Shown here one piece after another: positions 1 through 7,696 of a stretch of DNA of 23,356 nucleotides. The stretch's first letter is position 1. Each line of letters begins with the position of its first letter. The stretch covers positions 1 to 23,356 of the forward strand of contig JBOGSD010000017.1 in NCBI GenBank assembly GCA_050695215.1, read 5' to 3'. A model generated the notes under the pieces. It did not search any database. It saw only the letters and a list, made by a program, of their open reading frames with translations, and was not told the DNA's origin. A program made the translations under genes and the position numbers. This stretch comes from JACQGZ01 sp050695215 (GTDB lineage Bacteria > Sysuimicrobiota > Sysuimicrobiia > Sysuimicrobiales > Humicultoraceae).

Positions 1-587
1 GTGCGGGCCTGCTCCTCCAACCGCCGGCCGGCCTGCTCAAGGCGGCGGCCTTCCTGCTTGATCCGCTCCGCGGTCTGCCTGGCCGGCGTCGATGGCAGGG
101 TCACGCCGGGGATGATCCACCCCGCCAGCGCGGCGGCGAGGAGCAGCGCCGCCGCCCACCGCGCCGCGGCCGGCGCACGCGGACGGAGCAGGTCACCCGC
201 GGCCGTGCGCGCGGCGTGCGCCGCGTCCGTCATCACCCGCCCGGCGAGCGCCGTGGCCGGAATCCGCCCCGCCACGAGATCCACCGCCGTGCTCATCCGT
301 TCTCGCGTCGCCAGACGCGCGTCGGTGAGCCGGGCCAGGACCTCCAGCCGGCGGGAAGGCAGCACTCCGCGCAGGAGGGTGAGGGCGAGCGCGGTCCCCA
401 CTCCGGCGGCGAGGATCGGCAGGGGCGCGATGGCCACCGAGAGGATGGTCCCGGCGACCGTCCAGACCAGCACCGCGCCCGCCGCGGCGATCGTGGCGAC
501 GGTTCCCCAGCGCAGCGCCTGCGTCCATGCCTGGACGCGCCCCACCCGCCTCAGCAGGATCAGGACGTCGGGCGGCAACGCTGTCAT
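1..587 (-). CDS. Membrane protein with coiled-coil-like region, partial (open at left edge)
   Basis: An open frame reads from an ATG at 587 to the left edge without a stop, so only about 195 N-terminal residues are visible. The start overlaps the stop of the upstream permease gene in an ATGA junction, which supports it. Hydrophobic stretches at about residues 26-47, 52-73 and 143-161 look like membrane segments. The stretch between the second and third is Arg- and Ala-rich. After the third segment (from about residue 168) the chain becomes charged with a heptad-like pattern (AERIKQEGRRLEQAGRRLEE), likely the start of a long extracytoplasmic coiled coil. The pattern resembles large DUF4175-like membrane proteins that follow ABC-2 permease genes, but I cannot assign a family from this fragment. 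It probably acts with the permease and the exported protein upstream. Confidence 0.75.
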   Translation of the reverse strand, partial: MTALPPDVLILLRRVGRVQAWTQALRWGTVATIAAAGAVLVWTVAGTILSVAIAPLPILAAGVGTALALTLLRGVLPSRRLEVLARLTDARLATRERMSTAVDLVAGRIPATALAGRVMTDAAHAARTAAGDLLRPRAPAAARWAAALLLAAALAGWIIPGVTLPSTPARQTAERIKQEGRRLEQAGRRLEEQAR

Positions 588-1309
588 GGACGGGCCTCCC
601 GCCGCCACGTCCTCACGGTGCGGTCAATCAGCAGCCAGCCCAGCGCGCCGGTGAGCAGGTACGGCGCCAGGGCGAGCGGCCAGGCGGTGGGAACGGCGGT
701 ATACGCCGCCGCGACCACGCGGAATGGATTCACCAGGATCAGCGGCTCGGGCAGCCAGCGCGTTGCGGCAAAAAGCACCAGGAACATGGACCAATGCAGG
801 ATCGTGCGCAGCAGGTCGGAAGGAACCGCCGCCGGGAGCCAGGCGCCCAGCAGGGCCAGCGGCGCGGCCAGCGGCACCATCACCGCCAGCGCGCGCAGCG
901 CTCCGGGCGCAGCCGCCCCATCGGGGAGCACCAAGAGGAGCACCGGCAGGGAGAGGACGGCCAGGCCGGCCGACGACAGGAGGGCGGTCCACAGCTTGCC
1001 GGAGGCGATGGTGCGCGAGGGGAAGGAGGTCACGGCGAGATCAAGGATTCCCTTCTCGCCTTCGACGCCGATTTCCCCCACCGCCAGCGCCGAGGTGAGA
1101 TAAGCGATCCATCCGATCTGGAAGATGAGAAAGAGCTGCGCCAGCTCCGTCTCGGCCAGCGCGGGCAGCCGCCCGCCTTCCGGAGGCAGGGAGAAGACGG
1201 CCAGGAATCCCAGCACCGCCACATGGAGCCGCAGGACCCAGAGCACCTTGGGAGACGCCAGGCGGGCGCGCAGATCGCCCCGCGTCACGGGATTTGCGCG
1301 AAGGCTCAC
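584..1309 (-). CDS. ABC-2-type transporter permease-like membrane protein
   Basis: A 241-residue, very hydrophobic protein with about six predicted membrane segments. After the first helix comes GEIGVEGEKGILDLAVTS, which matches the cytoplasmic E-x-EKG-x-L-x-L element of ABC-2 (NatB/GldF-like) permeases that contacts the ATPase. I chose the GTG at 1309, because it overlaps the TGA of the upstream gene (GTGA, 4 bases). An ATG 90 bases further upstream in the same frame would run through the upstream gene and add a low-complexity leader. No ATP-binding subunit is visible in the window; it would have to be encoded beyond the left edge or elsewhere. The substrate is unknown. The neighbours (exported sandwich/GAT-like protein, coiled-coil membrane protein) suggest a multi-part envelope complex rather than a simple nutrient importer. 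Confidence 0.8.
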   Translation of the reverse strand: MSLRANPVTRGDLRARLASPKVLWVLRLHVAVLGFLAVFSLPPEGGRLPALAETELAQLFLIFQIGWIAYLTSALAVGEIGVEGEKGILDLAVTSFPSRTIASGKLWTALLSSAGLAVLSLPVLLLVLPDGAAAPGALRALAVMVPLAAPLALLGAWLPAAVPSDLLRTILHWSMFLVLFAATRWLPEPLILVNPFRVVAAAYTAVPTAWPLALAPYLLTGALGWLLIDRTVRTWRREARP

Positions 1310-3033
1310 GGGGATTCGGCCATGCCGGCCAGAGGCACCACAACCAGGAGCGAGGGGCGCTGCTCGTTCCAACGGAGGCCCGCCGCGTCGTCCAGCCACG
1401 CCACGAGGAACGTGGCGGCGCCGGTGGTGGGGTCAACTATAGCACCGTCGGCCAGACGCCCCAGCGTCCAGGCCAGCAGACGCGCCCGGGGGCCCCGCGC
1501 CGCGTCCAGGAACGGAAGCGGACGCCATTCTGCATCAGCGAGGACCGCGCTGACCTCAGCGCCGACGAGGCCGATCGACTGAATGCGGCGGCGGTGTAGC
1601 ACCACGGCACCGCCGAGCGTGGCCCCGGTGCGATTGCGGATCGTCACGGTGACGCCCGCACCATCCTCGCGGGCCGATCCCCGCACGGGAAGCGCGATCA
1701 GCGCGGAGGCCGCAACGGGAACGGTCGCCGCCGCCCGCCCTTCCAACGCCACCACTCCGCTCAGGCGCAGCGTCGTGTCGCTCTCGGCCAGCGGCCGCAC
1801 CAGTGTCTCCCCGTCCGCGCGCAGCGCGAACGTCCCCCCGCGCGGCAGGACGATCCGGCCCAGCGCGTCGAGACGGGCCACATCCCCCGGCGTGAGGGTC
1901 TCTGCCACCGCGCCCTGGACCAACGTCATCACCTGGGTCCGCGCCACCCCGGCGAGGAGGGCGGCCGCCCCCGCGACCCCCGCGAGGAGCATCACGGCGA
2001 GCACGGCGCCCGAGACGCCCCGCCCCAGCCACCTGGTGATCGGTCGCAGCGCGACCAGATATCCGCCCAGCAGCAGCACGATGAGCAGCTGGACCGGAGC
2101 GCTGGTCCCGCCGCTTTGGGGGAGGGCATCCAGCAGGCTGCGCTCCATCAGCGCCGCCGCCTCGCCGCGCGCCAGGACGCGCTGCCACACCGCGGTGCCC
2201 TCGGGAGAGAGGTTGGGGACGAAGGGATCGACCGGCACGACCGTGACCACCCCACGTCCCCAGAGATGGTGCCGTTCCGGCGCAGTGGCGATCGCCGGAA
2301 CCCGCGCCGCGCCTTGAAGCAAGGGACGCAGGATCGCCGCCGAGCGCAGCGCCCCTGCGGAGGATTCCGTCAGAACGAGGTGCCCTCCCGCGGCAATCCA
2401 TCCCGAGAGCGCCTCGCGCTGCGTGGGAGTCACCCGGCGCTCCTCCAGATCGCGGATGACCAGGGCGCGCACGCCCTCGTACAGCTGCCAGCGCGCCGGC
2501 AAAGCGTCGGGCCCGACGTACGCCACGCCCATCCGATTCTCCGGCGCGAGCAGCCGGTCCATCCCGACGGGGCGATCGGAGAGGGCCAGGATGAGCCGGT
2601 CCACGATCCGGGAGGGGGAGATCGCCACCCGCCATTCCCCAACGGCGCGGCCGCCCTCCAGTAGCCTGATGGTGAGGGGCGCCCGGAGATCGTAGACCAC
2701 CACCGGAACCGTGACGGTGCGCAGCGTCGCGGCGGAGAGATGCACCTCCACCTGCACCCGCGCCGCTGAGGATGAGCGGGGATGCGGCGCGGCGACCTCG
2801 AGGATGCCGCGCAGGTCACGATCGGCGCGGAGCACCGCAGTCACCGGCATCCAAGCGTTGGGGGTGACGTATCCGGCATATCCGAGACGAATCTCGGCGC
2901 TCACCGTGGGCCCGGTTCCTCCCGCGCGGGCGGCAGTGACGCCCGGCCCCCCCTGCCCGCCGGCCCGAATGAGCAAGAGGAGAGCCACAGCCGCCGCGAG
3001 AGGCATGGCGCCGAGGCCACGCCTCCCCTGCAT
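1306..3033 (-). CDS. Large exported membrane-anchored protein, uncharacterised
   Basis: A 575-residue protein starting MQGRRGLGAMPLAAAVALLL, a good signal peptide. An in-frame GTG lies two codons upstream (3039) and remains possible; longer starts would read into fmdB and give a low-complexity Arg/Pro leader. After the signal comes a beta-rich domain (about 50-160), then an alpha/beta region with ALVIRDLEERRVTPTQREAL and GWIAAGGHLVLT. That resembles the glutamine-amidotransferase-like fold (DUF4350/GldG-type) without an obvious catalytic Cys. Two adjacent membrane helices follow (PVQLLIVLLLGGYLVAL and VSGAVLAVMLLAGVAGAAAL), then a C-terminal beta-rich domain. It begins 10 bases after the fmdB stop and overlaps the permease gene by four bases, so it is likely co-transcribed. 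The family resemblance is inferred from architecture only; the function is unknown. Confidence 0.75.
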   Translation of the reverse strand: MQGRRGLGAMPLAAAVALLLLIRAGGQGGPGVTAARAGGTGPTVSAEIRLGYAGYVTPNAWMPVTAVLRADRDLRGILEVAAPHPRSSSAARVQVEVHLSAATLRTVTVPVVVYDLRAPLTIRLLEGGRAVGEWRVAISPSRIVDRLILALSDRPVGMDRLLAPENRMGVAYVGPDALPARWQLYEGVRALVIRDLEERRVTPTQREALSGWIAAGGHLVLTESSAGALRSAAILRPLLQGAARVPAIATAPERHHLWGRGVVTVVPVDPFVPNLSPEGTAVWQRVLARGEAAALMERSLLDALPQSGGTSAPVQLLIVLLLGGYLVALRPITRWLGRGVSGAVLAVMLLAGVAGAAALLAGVARTQVMTLVQGAVAETLTPGDVARLDALGRIVLPRGGTFALRADGETLVRPLAESDTTLRLSGVVALEGRAAATVPVAASALIALPVRGSAREDGAGVTVTIRNRTGATLGGAVVLHRRRIQSIGLVGAEVSAVLADAEWRPLPFLDAARGPRARLLAWTLGRLADGAIVDPTTGAATFLVAWLDDAAGLRWNEQRPSLLVVVPLAGMAESP

Positions 3034-3043
3034 CGCCACAGCG

Positions 3044-3427
3044 TTATGCGTCTGAGGCTTTCTTCGAGGCTTTGTTCGAGGTACCGGCTCCCGCTCCGTC
3101 GTCCCCCGTTTTGGACGCCGCGCCGGTGGTGCTGCCGCCGTCTGACGTGGCGGCGGCAGGCTTGTCGTCGGCCTTGCCTTCAGATTTTCCGTCGGCCTTG
3201 CCCTCAGGCTTTCCGTCGGCCTTGCCCTCAGGCTTTCCCTCACTCGCCCCGTGGCGCGGGTAGTCGTTCACGTGGAACCCCGATCCCTTGAAGATCAAGC
3301 CCACCGAGGTGTAGACCTTCCGCGTCGCACTTCCACAAACCGGGCAGGGCGGAGCCTCCGCCCCGACCGCCTGTTGGAGGTCGAAGCGGTGCCCGTTCTC
3401 CACGCACTGGTATTCATAGACCGGCAT
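3044..3427 (-). CDS. FmdB-like zinc-ribbon protein with repetitive hydrophilic tail
   Basis: A 127-residue protein beginning MPVYEYQC, the hallmark of FmdB/CxxC_CxxC_SSSS small zinc ribbons (putative regulatory proteins). The ATG at 3427 is preceded by GGAG eight bases upstream and lies about 40 bases below a near-consensus promoter. The ribbon is unusual. Cys8, Cys28 and Cys31 (CPVC) are present, but the expected second Cys of the first knuckle is Asn11 (CVENGH), so zinc binding is either lost or uses His13. The typical family ends near residue 70-90. Here the end is extended by an 8-residue repeat rich in Gly, Lys, Glu and Asp (units such as GKADGKPE), then a Gly/Ser/Thr/Lys-rich tail ending in KKASDA. 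The tail is probably disordered. Function of the family is not firmly known. Confidence 0.85.
   Translation of the reverse strand: MPVYEYQCVENGHRFDLQQAVGAEAPPCPVCGSATRKVYTSVGLIFKGSGFHVNDYPRHGASEGKPEGKADGKPEGKADGKSEGKADDKPAAATSDGGSTTGAASKTGDDGAGAGTSNKASKKASDA
3167..3238. repeat. 24-bp tandem repeat, three copies, in the fmdB-like gene
   Basis: Three consecutive 24-base units (3167-3190, 3191-3214, 3215-3238), each beginning GTCGGCCTTGCC on the plus strand. The last two are identical and the first differs at three positions. They encode the repeating GKADGKPE-type octapeptide of the FmdB-like tail. Because 24 is a multiple of three, copy-number change would lengthen or shorten the tail without breaking the frame. 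Confidence 0.9.
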
Positions 3428-3467
3428 GTCGATCGCTCCGTACCATCTTTCGCGGCGCGTACTCTCT

Positions 3468-3495
3468 ATTATCTGGGTGCCCGTCCGCCTGTCAA
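3468..3495 (-). promoter_or_regulatory. Sigma-70-type promoter upstream of the fmdB-like gene
   Basis: On the minus strand a perfect TTGACA (3495-3490) is separated by 16 bases from GATAAT (3473-3468), five of six matches to the -10 consensus. The predicted start of transcription near 3461 would give a leader of about 34 bases with GGAG eight bases before the ATG at 3427. It lies directly after the stop of the PD40 gene, so it marks a new transcription unit inside the run of minus-strand genes. In a sequence this GC-rich such a pair is unlikely to be chance. Confidence 0.7.
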
Positions 3496-3506
3496 TTTCA
3501 GACGCG

Positions 3507-4601
3507 CTACTGCCGTTCCAGGGGCACCACCCAGACGTGGCCCGTATAGCTCCCGCTGTTGCTGCCGTAGGCGAGCGTGGCGGCGTCCGGCGACCAGCGC
3601 GCCACCAGCGGGAGGGCGGGATCGGGAAACTCGGCGACGAACTGTGCGACCCGGCGCCGGCCCCTCCCGTCCGCGTCGGCGATCCAGATCTCCCCGCGGG
3701 CTTCATCCAGCACACGGGTAAAGGCGACTTTGTCGGAAGCGGGCGCCCAGGTGACCCCACCGATCCGCCCCCCGCCGCCGATGCGGCGGGGGGCGGACCG
3801 TCCGGCCGCCGCGACCACCCACACCTGGTAGCCGCCTCCCGCCTCAGGCGTCGCGAAGGCGATCCATTCCCCGTTCGGCGAGAGCGTCGGGGCCAAGACG
3901 GCGGGGAAGCCCGCGACGACGTTGCGCCGGTCGAGGTAGGTGATCCGCCAGCGGAGGAGCCGGGTGACCGAGCCGTCCGGCCCGATGCCAATAAAGAGGA
4001 AGAGACTATCCGGATACCAGCCCAGCGCCCCCACCATCTGTCCGGCCGGGGCGGCGAACACCTGACGGCGAGAACCCCCGTCCGCGCCCAGTAACCAGAC
4101 GCGGCCGCCCCGCCCGAGGGCCCCATCCGCCGCGTCGCGGACGGCCACGGCCAGCCGGTCTCCCCGCGGCGCCCAGGCCAGATGGGTCGCGAACGCCGGT
4201 GCGCCCCCCGCGCCGATCAGCGGGATACGCCGCTTCCGGGTGCCGTCCGGCCGCACCACGACAACCGTTCCTTGATCAATGTAGGCGAGCAGCCCGGTGC
4301 CGGCCGACCAGTCGACCGCGGTGGCGTGCCGGGCCGCGGTGACCTTGCGCTCTCGCCCGCGGGTGCGGTCGAGCGGGGCGATCCACACTCCGCCACCGTC
4401 GGTGAAGGCCAGCGCCTCCCCGTCCGGCGCCCAGGCCACCGGGCTCAGCGCTGGCCGCTCGGTGAGCCTGAGCGGTGCGCCGACTTTGAGCAGGCCCACG
4501 CCCACCGGCGCCGGTGTCCGGGCCACCTGGCAAGCCGTGGCGAACAGCAGCGCGCCCACGATGGCAGCGATCGCGCGTCCACGCCAGACCGGCCGTGCCA
4601 T
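3507..4601 (-). CDS. TolB/PD40-type beta-propeller lipoprotein
   Basis: A 364-residue protein with N-terminal MARPVWRGRAIAAIVGALLF followed by ATACQ, a basic, hydrophobic signal ending in a Cys that could be lipidated (the -3 residue is Ala, not the usual Leu). The mature part has repeated PD40-like blades: SPVAWAPDGEALAFTDGG, THLAWAPRGDRLAVAV, APTLSPNGEWIAFAT, GGVTWAPASDKVAFTR and VARWSPDAATLAYGS. About five or six such units fit a six-bladed TolB-like propeller, a fold used for protein binding at the envelope. An ATG nine codons upstream (4628) is also possible; neither start has a well-spaced ribosome site. The gene begins 43 bases after the MAT stop and is probably read from the same transcript. 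The partner is unknown. Confidence 0.8.
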   Translation of the reverse strand: MARPVWRGRAIAAIVGALLFATACQVARTPAPVGVGLLKVGAPLRLTERPALSPVAWAPDGEALAFTDGGGVWIAPLDRTRGRERKVTAARHATAVDWSAGTGLLAYIDQGTVVVVRPDGTRKRRIPLIGAGGAPAFATHLAWAPRGDRLAVAVRDAADGALGRGGRVWLLGADGGSRRQVFAAPAGQMVGALGWYPDSLFLFIGIGPDGSVTRLLRWRITYLDRRNVVAGFPAVLAPTLSPNGEWIAFATPEAGGGYQVWVVAAAGRSAPRRIGGGGRIGGVTWAPASDKVAFTRVLDEARGEIWIADADGRGRRRVAQFVAEFPDPALPLVARWSPDAATLAYGSNSGSYTGHVWVVPLERQ

Positions 4602-4644
4602 CCTCCGGGACGGAGTGACAGCGGGCATGGACCCGGCGCCCGGG

Positions 4645-5856
4645 CTAGACGACGGGGTACCGACCCTCCGCCAGGTCACGGGTGAGGAGATTGATGTTCG
4701 CCAGTTCGCGCTCGAGAATCTCCAGCGCCTGCCGGCGCACCGTCGCTTTGCGGGCGCCGCGCGCGGGAATGATCTGAGCCGCGGCGATCTTGGGCTGATC
4801 GATCGGGGCGCCGATCTGGCTGAGCATCCAGACGTAGACTTCGCGCACGCCGCCGACCTCTTCGTAGATCCGCGCCGCCACCTGGTGAGTCATGATGGTG
4901 TAGATCTTGCCGACGTGGGAGACGGGGTTCTTGCCCGCCGCCGCTTCCGTGCCCATCGGCCGGTTGAGCGAGATGACACCGTTGACCTTGTTGCCGCGGC
5001 CGATCTGCCCGCTGTCCCCCGATTCGGCCGACGTCCCGGTCACGGTGAGGTAGACGCCGCCCATCCCCCGGCCCAGCGCGTCCAGCGTGTTGATGTCCAG
5101 GGACACCTTGTCAAAGGTCGTCTGCTTAAGGATGAAGTCATGGACCGCGTGGTGCAGCTCCTGCTTGCGCGTGAAGTAGGCGCCTTCGCTTTCGACGAAA
5201 CGGTCGACGAAGGCCACCGCCGCGGTGAGGTGCAGTTCCTGCCCCTGGCGAAGCCCCATGATCTTGATATCCTCCCCGGCTTCGGGGAACTCTTCCTTGA
5301 AGGTTCGGGAGTTCATCAGTTGCTCTGTGCGCCGCACGATCTCCTCGGTCTGGGTGAGGGGGGCGTAGCCGACGGCCGCGGAGGTATCGTTGGCCCCGCG
5401 CGCCTCCCGGCTGAAGATGTCCATCAATTCCGGCGACCCCGGTTTGATCTGCACGTCGTAGGTGACGTGCTCGGCGGGATCAACAAAGCGCAGGTTCTCG
5501 GTCAGCCAGCCCTTGGCCGTCGAAACGGCGATCTCCGCCACCGGCACGTGCTCGCCGTTCACGAAGGCCGTGGCGCGGTCGCCGAAGATCAACCGCATCG
5601 GCTCGGTGACGCGCCCGCCGCCGAAGGCGGGATCGGCCCCGCCGGCGACCAGGAAGGCCTTGTCGATGTTGTGGTGCAGGATCGTCCCGAAGCGCTGCAG
5701 GTACTCGCGGGAGAGCGCGATGCTGACGCGCTCCATGATGGCGTCGCAGATGGAGTCGGGGTGACCCAGGCCCTTGCGCTCGACGATCTCCACCTCGCGC
5801 TCGCCCACCGGCTTCTGCGCGAGGAACTCCACACTGGTGTGCCGCACCTCGATCAC
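4645..5856 (-). CDS. S-adenosylmethionine synthetase, archaeal type
   Basis: A 403-residue methionine adenosyltransferase that makes S-adenosylmethionine from ATP and methionine. It matches the archaeal class (PF01941, about 400 aa), not bacterial MetK. Visible signatures are GLGHPDSICD (about 29-38), LHHNIDKAFLVAGGADPAFG with GGRVTEPM, STAKGWLTENLRFVDP, GRGMGGVYLTVTGTSAESGD, GQIGRGNKVNGVISLNRPMG and EAAAGKNPVSHVGKIYTIM. The start is GTG at 5856, with GGAAAG upstream; the next gene upstream (MgtC-like) ends 37 bases away. The protein appears complete and all recognisable motifs are intact. No bacterial-type metK is visible here; whether the genome has one cannot be told from this window. Family assignment is confident, because the two MAT classes are hardly similar in sequence. 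Confidence 0.95.
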   Translation of the reverse strand: MIEVRHTSVEFLAQKPVGEREVEIVERKGLGHPDSICDAIMERVSIALSREYLQRFGTILHHNIDKAFLVAGGADPAFGGGRVTEPMRLIFGDRATAFVNGEHVPVAEIAVSTAKGWLTENLRFVDPAEHVTYDVQIKPGSPELMDIFSREARGANDTSAAVGYAPLTQTEEIVRRTEQLMNSRTFKEEFPEAGEDIKIMGLRQGQELHLTAAVAFVDRFVESEGAYFTRKQELHHAVHDFILKQTTFDKVSLDINTLDALGRGMGGVYLTVTGTSAESGDSGQIGRGNKVNGVISLNRPMGTEAAAGKNPVSHVGKIYTIMTHQVAARIYEEVGGVREVYVWMLSQIGAPIDQPKIAAAQIIPARGARKATVRRQALEILERELANINLLTRDLAEGRYPVV

Positions 5857-5893
5857 CTCACGACTCTTTCCTGGTCGTCTCTCGGGCGCGCGG

Positions 5894-6568
5894 TCACGAT
5901 TCTTTCCACCGCACCCGCTCGACCCCGTCCAGATCTCCCAGCGCGAGCAGCACCTCGTCGCGCGTCACCCGTGCGGGCAGCCGCAGCGCCAGCGCCATGG
6001 TCACGCGATCGTCCGTCTTCTCCGACAGTTCGACGTGCTCGATGTTCACGTTGTAGGTGCCCAGCACCATCCCGATCTTGCCCAGCTGGCCGGGACGGTC
6101 GGGCAGCGAGATCTCCACGGTGGCGACGCCGCGGCGGGGCAGCCGGCGCTCCAGCGACTTGAAGGGGATGAGGACCGCCATGACCATCAGCGTGGCGGCG
6201 ACGCCCCCCAGATAGAACCCGGCCCCGACGGCGGTGCCGATGGCCGCGGCGATCCAGAGGCTGGCCGCGGTGGTCAACCCCTGCACCGTCACCCCGCTGC
6301 GCCAGATCGTCCCCGCGCCCAGGAAGCCGATGCCGACGACGATGTTACTGGCGATGCGCGCCGGGTCGGCACCGGAGCCGAAGAACCCCTCCCGCGAGAC
6401 GAGGGTGAAGAGCGTCGCGCCCAGGGTCACCAAGATGTGGGTGCGGAAGCCGGCCGGCTTCTCCACCGTCTCCCGCTCGAGGCCGATCACCCCGCCCAGG
6501 GCGAGGGCCAGCAGCATGCGCAGGATGAGCTCCCACCAGGGGGCGGCGGCGGCCAGGGGGTCGGTCAT
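5894..6568 (-). CDS. MgtC/SapB-family membrane protein with C-terminal ACT-like domain
   Basis: A 224-residue inner-membrane protein. The N-terminal half carries MgtC/SapB family signatures: LRMLLALALGGVIGLERE, KPAGFRTHILVTLGATLFTL, ASNIVVGIGFLGAGTIW and GLTTAASLWIAAAIGTAVGA, which form four or five helices. From about residue 145 a soluble domain begins (VATVEISLPDRPGQLGKIGM, then VNIEHVELSE) that looks like an ACT domain. The ATG at 6568 overlaps the ispG stop (ATGA). The family is linked with magnesium homeostasis and virulence in enterobacteria, where MgtC modulates other membrane proteins, but most members, including this one, have no tested function. Its place between ispG and the Mg-dependent MAT is suggestive only. 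Confidence 0.88.
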   Translation of the reverse strand: MTDPLAAAAPWWELILRMLLALALGGVIGLERETVEKPAGFRTHILVTLGATLFTLVSREGFFGSGADPARIASNIVVGIGFLGAGTIWRSGVTVQGLTTAASLWIAAAIGTAVGAGFYLGGVAATLMVMAVLIPFKSLERRLPRRGVATVEISLPDRPGQLGKIGMVLGTYNVNIEHVELSEKTDDRVTMALALRLPARVTRDEVLLALGDLDGVERVRWKES

Positions 6569-7692
6569 GAAGGGGCCGGGTACTTCTCCCGGGCGACGAT
6601 CTCCACGTGCTCCATCAGCGCGTCGACCAGGCGGTCTTCCGGCAGGCTGGCCACGATCTTGCCTTCGCGGAAAAGCAGTCCCATCCCCCGGCCGCAGGCG
6701 ATGCCCAGGTCGGCCATGCGGGCCTCGCCGGGACCGTTGACGGCGCAGCCCATCACCGCCACCTTCACCGGAGAGCGCACCGCCGCCAGGCGCCGCTCCA
6801 CCTCCTGGGCGATGGCGATAATGTCCACTTCCGCCCGCCCGCACGAGGGGCAGGCCACCAGCTGCACGCCGCGGGTGCGCAACCCCAGGCTGGCCAGGAT
6901 CTGAAACCCCACGCGCACCTCTTCGACAGGGTCGGCGGCCAAGGAGACTCGGATGGTGTCCCCGATCCCCAGGGCCAGGATGGCGCCGATGCCGGTGGCA
7001 GAGCGGATCGATCCGGGGCCCAGGGTCCCCGACTCGGTGATGCCGACGTGCAGCGGATAGGGGATCTGCCCGCTGATCATGGTGTACGCCTCAAACGCCA
7101 TCGGGACCTCGGAGCACTTCACCGACACGATGATGTCGTGGAAGTCCAGGTCTTCCAGCACGCGCACGTCCTCCAGCGCGCTCTCCACCAGCGCCTCGGC
7201 GGTGGGACCGCCGAAGCGGCGCAGCATCGCCTTGCTCAGCGAGCCGATGTTGGCGCCGATGCGAATCGGCACCCCGCGCTCCCGGGCCGCGCGGGCGACG
7301 ATGCGCGTGCGCTCCCGGCTGCCGATGTTGCCGGGGTTGAGGCGCAGCTTGCCGATCCCCGCTTCCAGGGCCGCCAGCGCCAACCGGTGATCGAAATGGA
7401 TGTCGGCCACCACGGGGAGGGGGCTGCGCGGGCAGATCTCGCGCAGCGCGGCCGCCGCCTCCGGATCGGGGACCGCCACGCGCGCGATCTCGCAGCCTTC
7501 GGCCGCGAGCTGGTAGATCTGCGCCAGGGTGGCGTCCACGTCGCGCGTGTCGGTGATCGTCATCGACTGCACCGAGACGGGCGCCCCGCCGCCGATCTCC
7601 ACCTTGCCGACGCGCACGCGCCGGGTCTGCGTCCGCGGCCGCAGGATGGGGGCGGCAGAGGCAACCGGCGTCGTGGTGGTCTCGGGCATCAT
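6565..7692 (-). CDS. ispG: 4-hydroxy-3-methylbut-2-enyl diphosphate synthase
   Basis: A 375-residue IspG/GcpE, the penultimate enzyme of the MEP isoprenoid pathway: it reduces methylerythritol cyclodiphosphate to HMBPP using a [4Fe-4S] cluster. The TIM-barrel part starts at about residue 25 (RRVRVGKVEIGGGAPVSVQS) and shows RVAVPDPEAA, VVADIHFDHRLAL, KLRLNPGNIG, IRIGANIGSL and HVGITESGTLGPGSIRSA. The cluster ligands are visible as Cys281 and Cys284 (ACPSCGR) and Cys316 in MGCAVNGPGEA, the last stretch also carrying the catalytic Glu. The length is typical for the compact bacterial form. Two consecutive ATG codons begin the frame (7692 and 7689); it starts four bases after the rseP stop. With dxr two genes upstream it forms a dxr-rseP-ispG block. 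Confidence 0.97.
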   Translation of the reverse strand: MMPETTTTPVASAAPILRPRTQTRRVRVGKVEIGGGAPVSVQSMTITDTRDVDATLAQIYQLAAEGCEIARVAVPDPEAAAALREICPRSPLPVVADIHFDHRLALAALEAGIGKLRLNPGNIGSRERTRIVARAARERGVPIRIGANIGSLSKAMLRRFGGPTAEALVESALEDVRVLEDLDFHDIIVSVKCSEVPMAFEAYTMISGQIPYPLHVGITESGTLGPGSIRSATGIGAILALGIGDTIRVSLAADPVEEVRVGFQILASLGLRTRGVQLVACPSCGRAEVDIIAIAQEVERRLAAVRSPVKVAVMGCAVNGPGEARMADLGIACGRGMGLLFREGKIVASLPEDRLVDALMEHVEIVAREKYPAPS

Positions 7693-7696
7693 CGCG

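Noticed and set aside
527..1582. A 351-codon plus-strand frame and several overlapping frames at the left end
   Set aside because: The minus-strand permease and membrane-protein frames have hydrophobic patterns, an EKG motif and coupled start/stop overlaps; the plus-strand products are Gln/Arg/Gly-rich shadows.
3167..3238. The 24-bp repeats as a CRISPR-like array
   Set aside because: The units are directly adjacent without spacers and encode a repeated peptide.
4297..6162. A 621-codon open frame on the plus strand opposite the MAT and MgtC-like genes
   Set aside because: It lies antisense to genes with clear family motifs, and its translation is rich in His, Arg, Asp and Pro with no recognisable domain. 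High GC with codon bias at position three routinely opens such frames.
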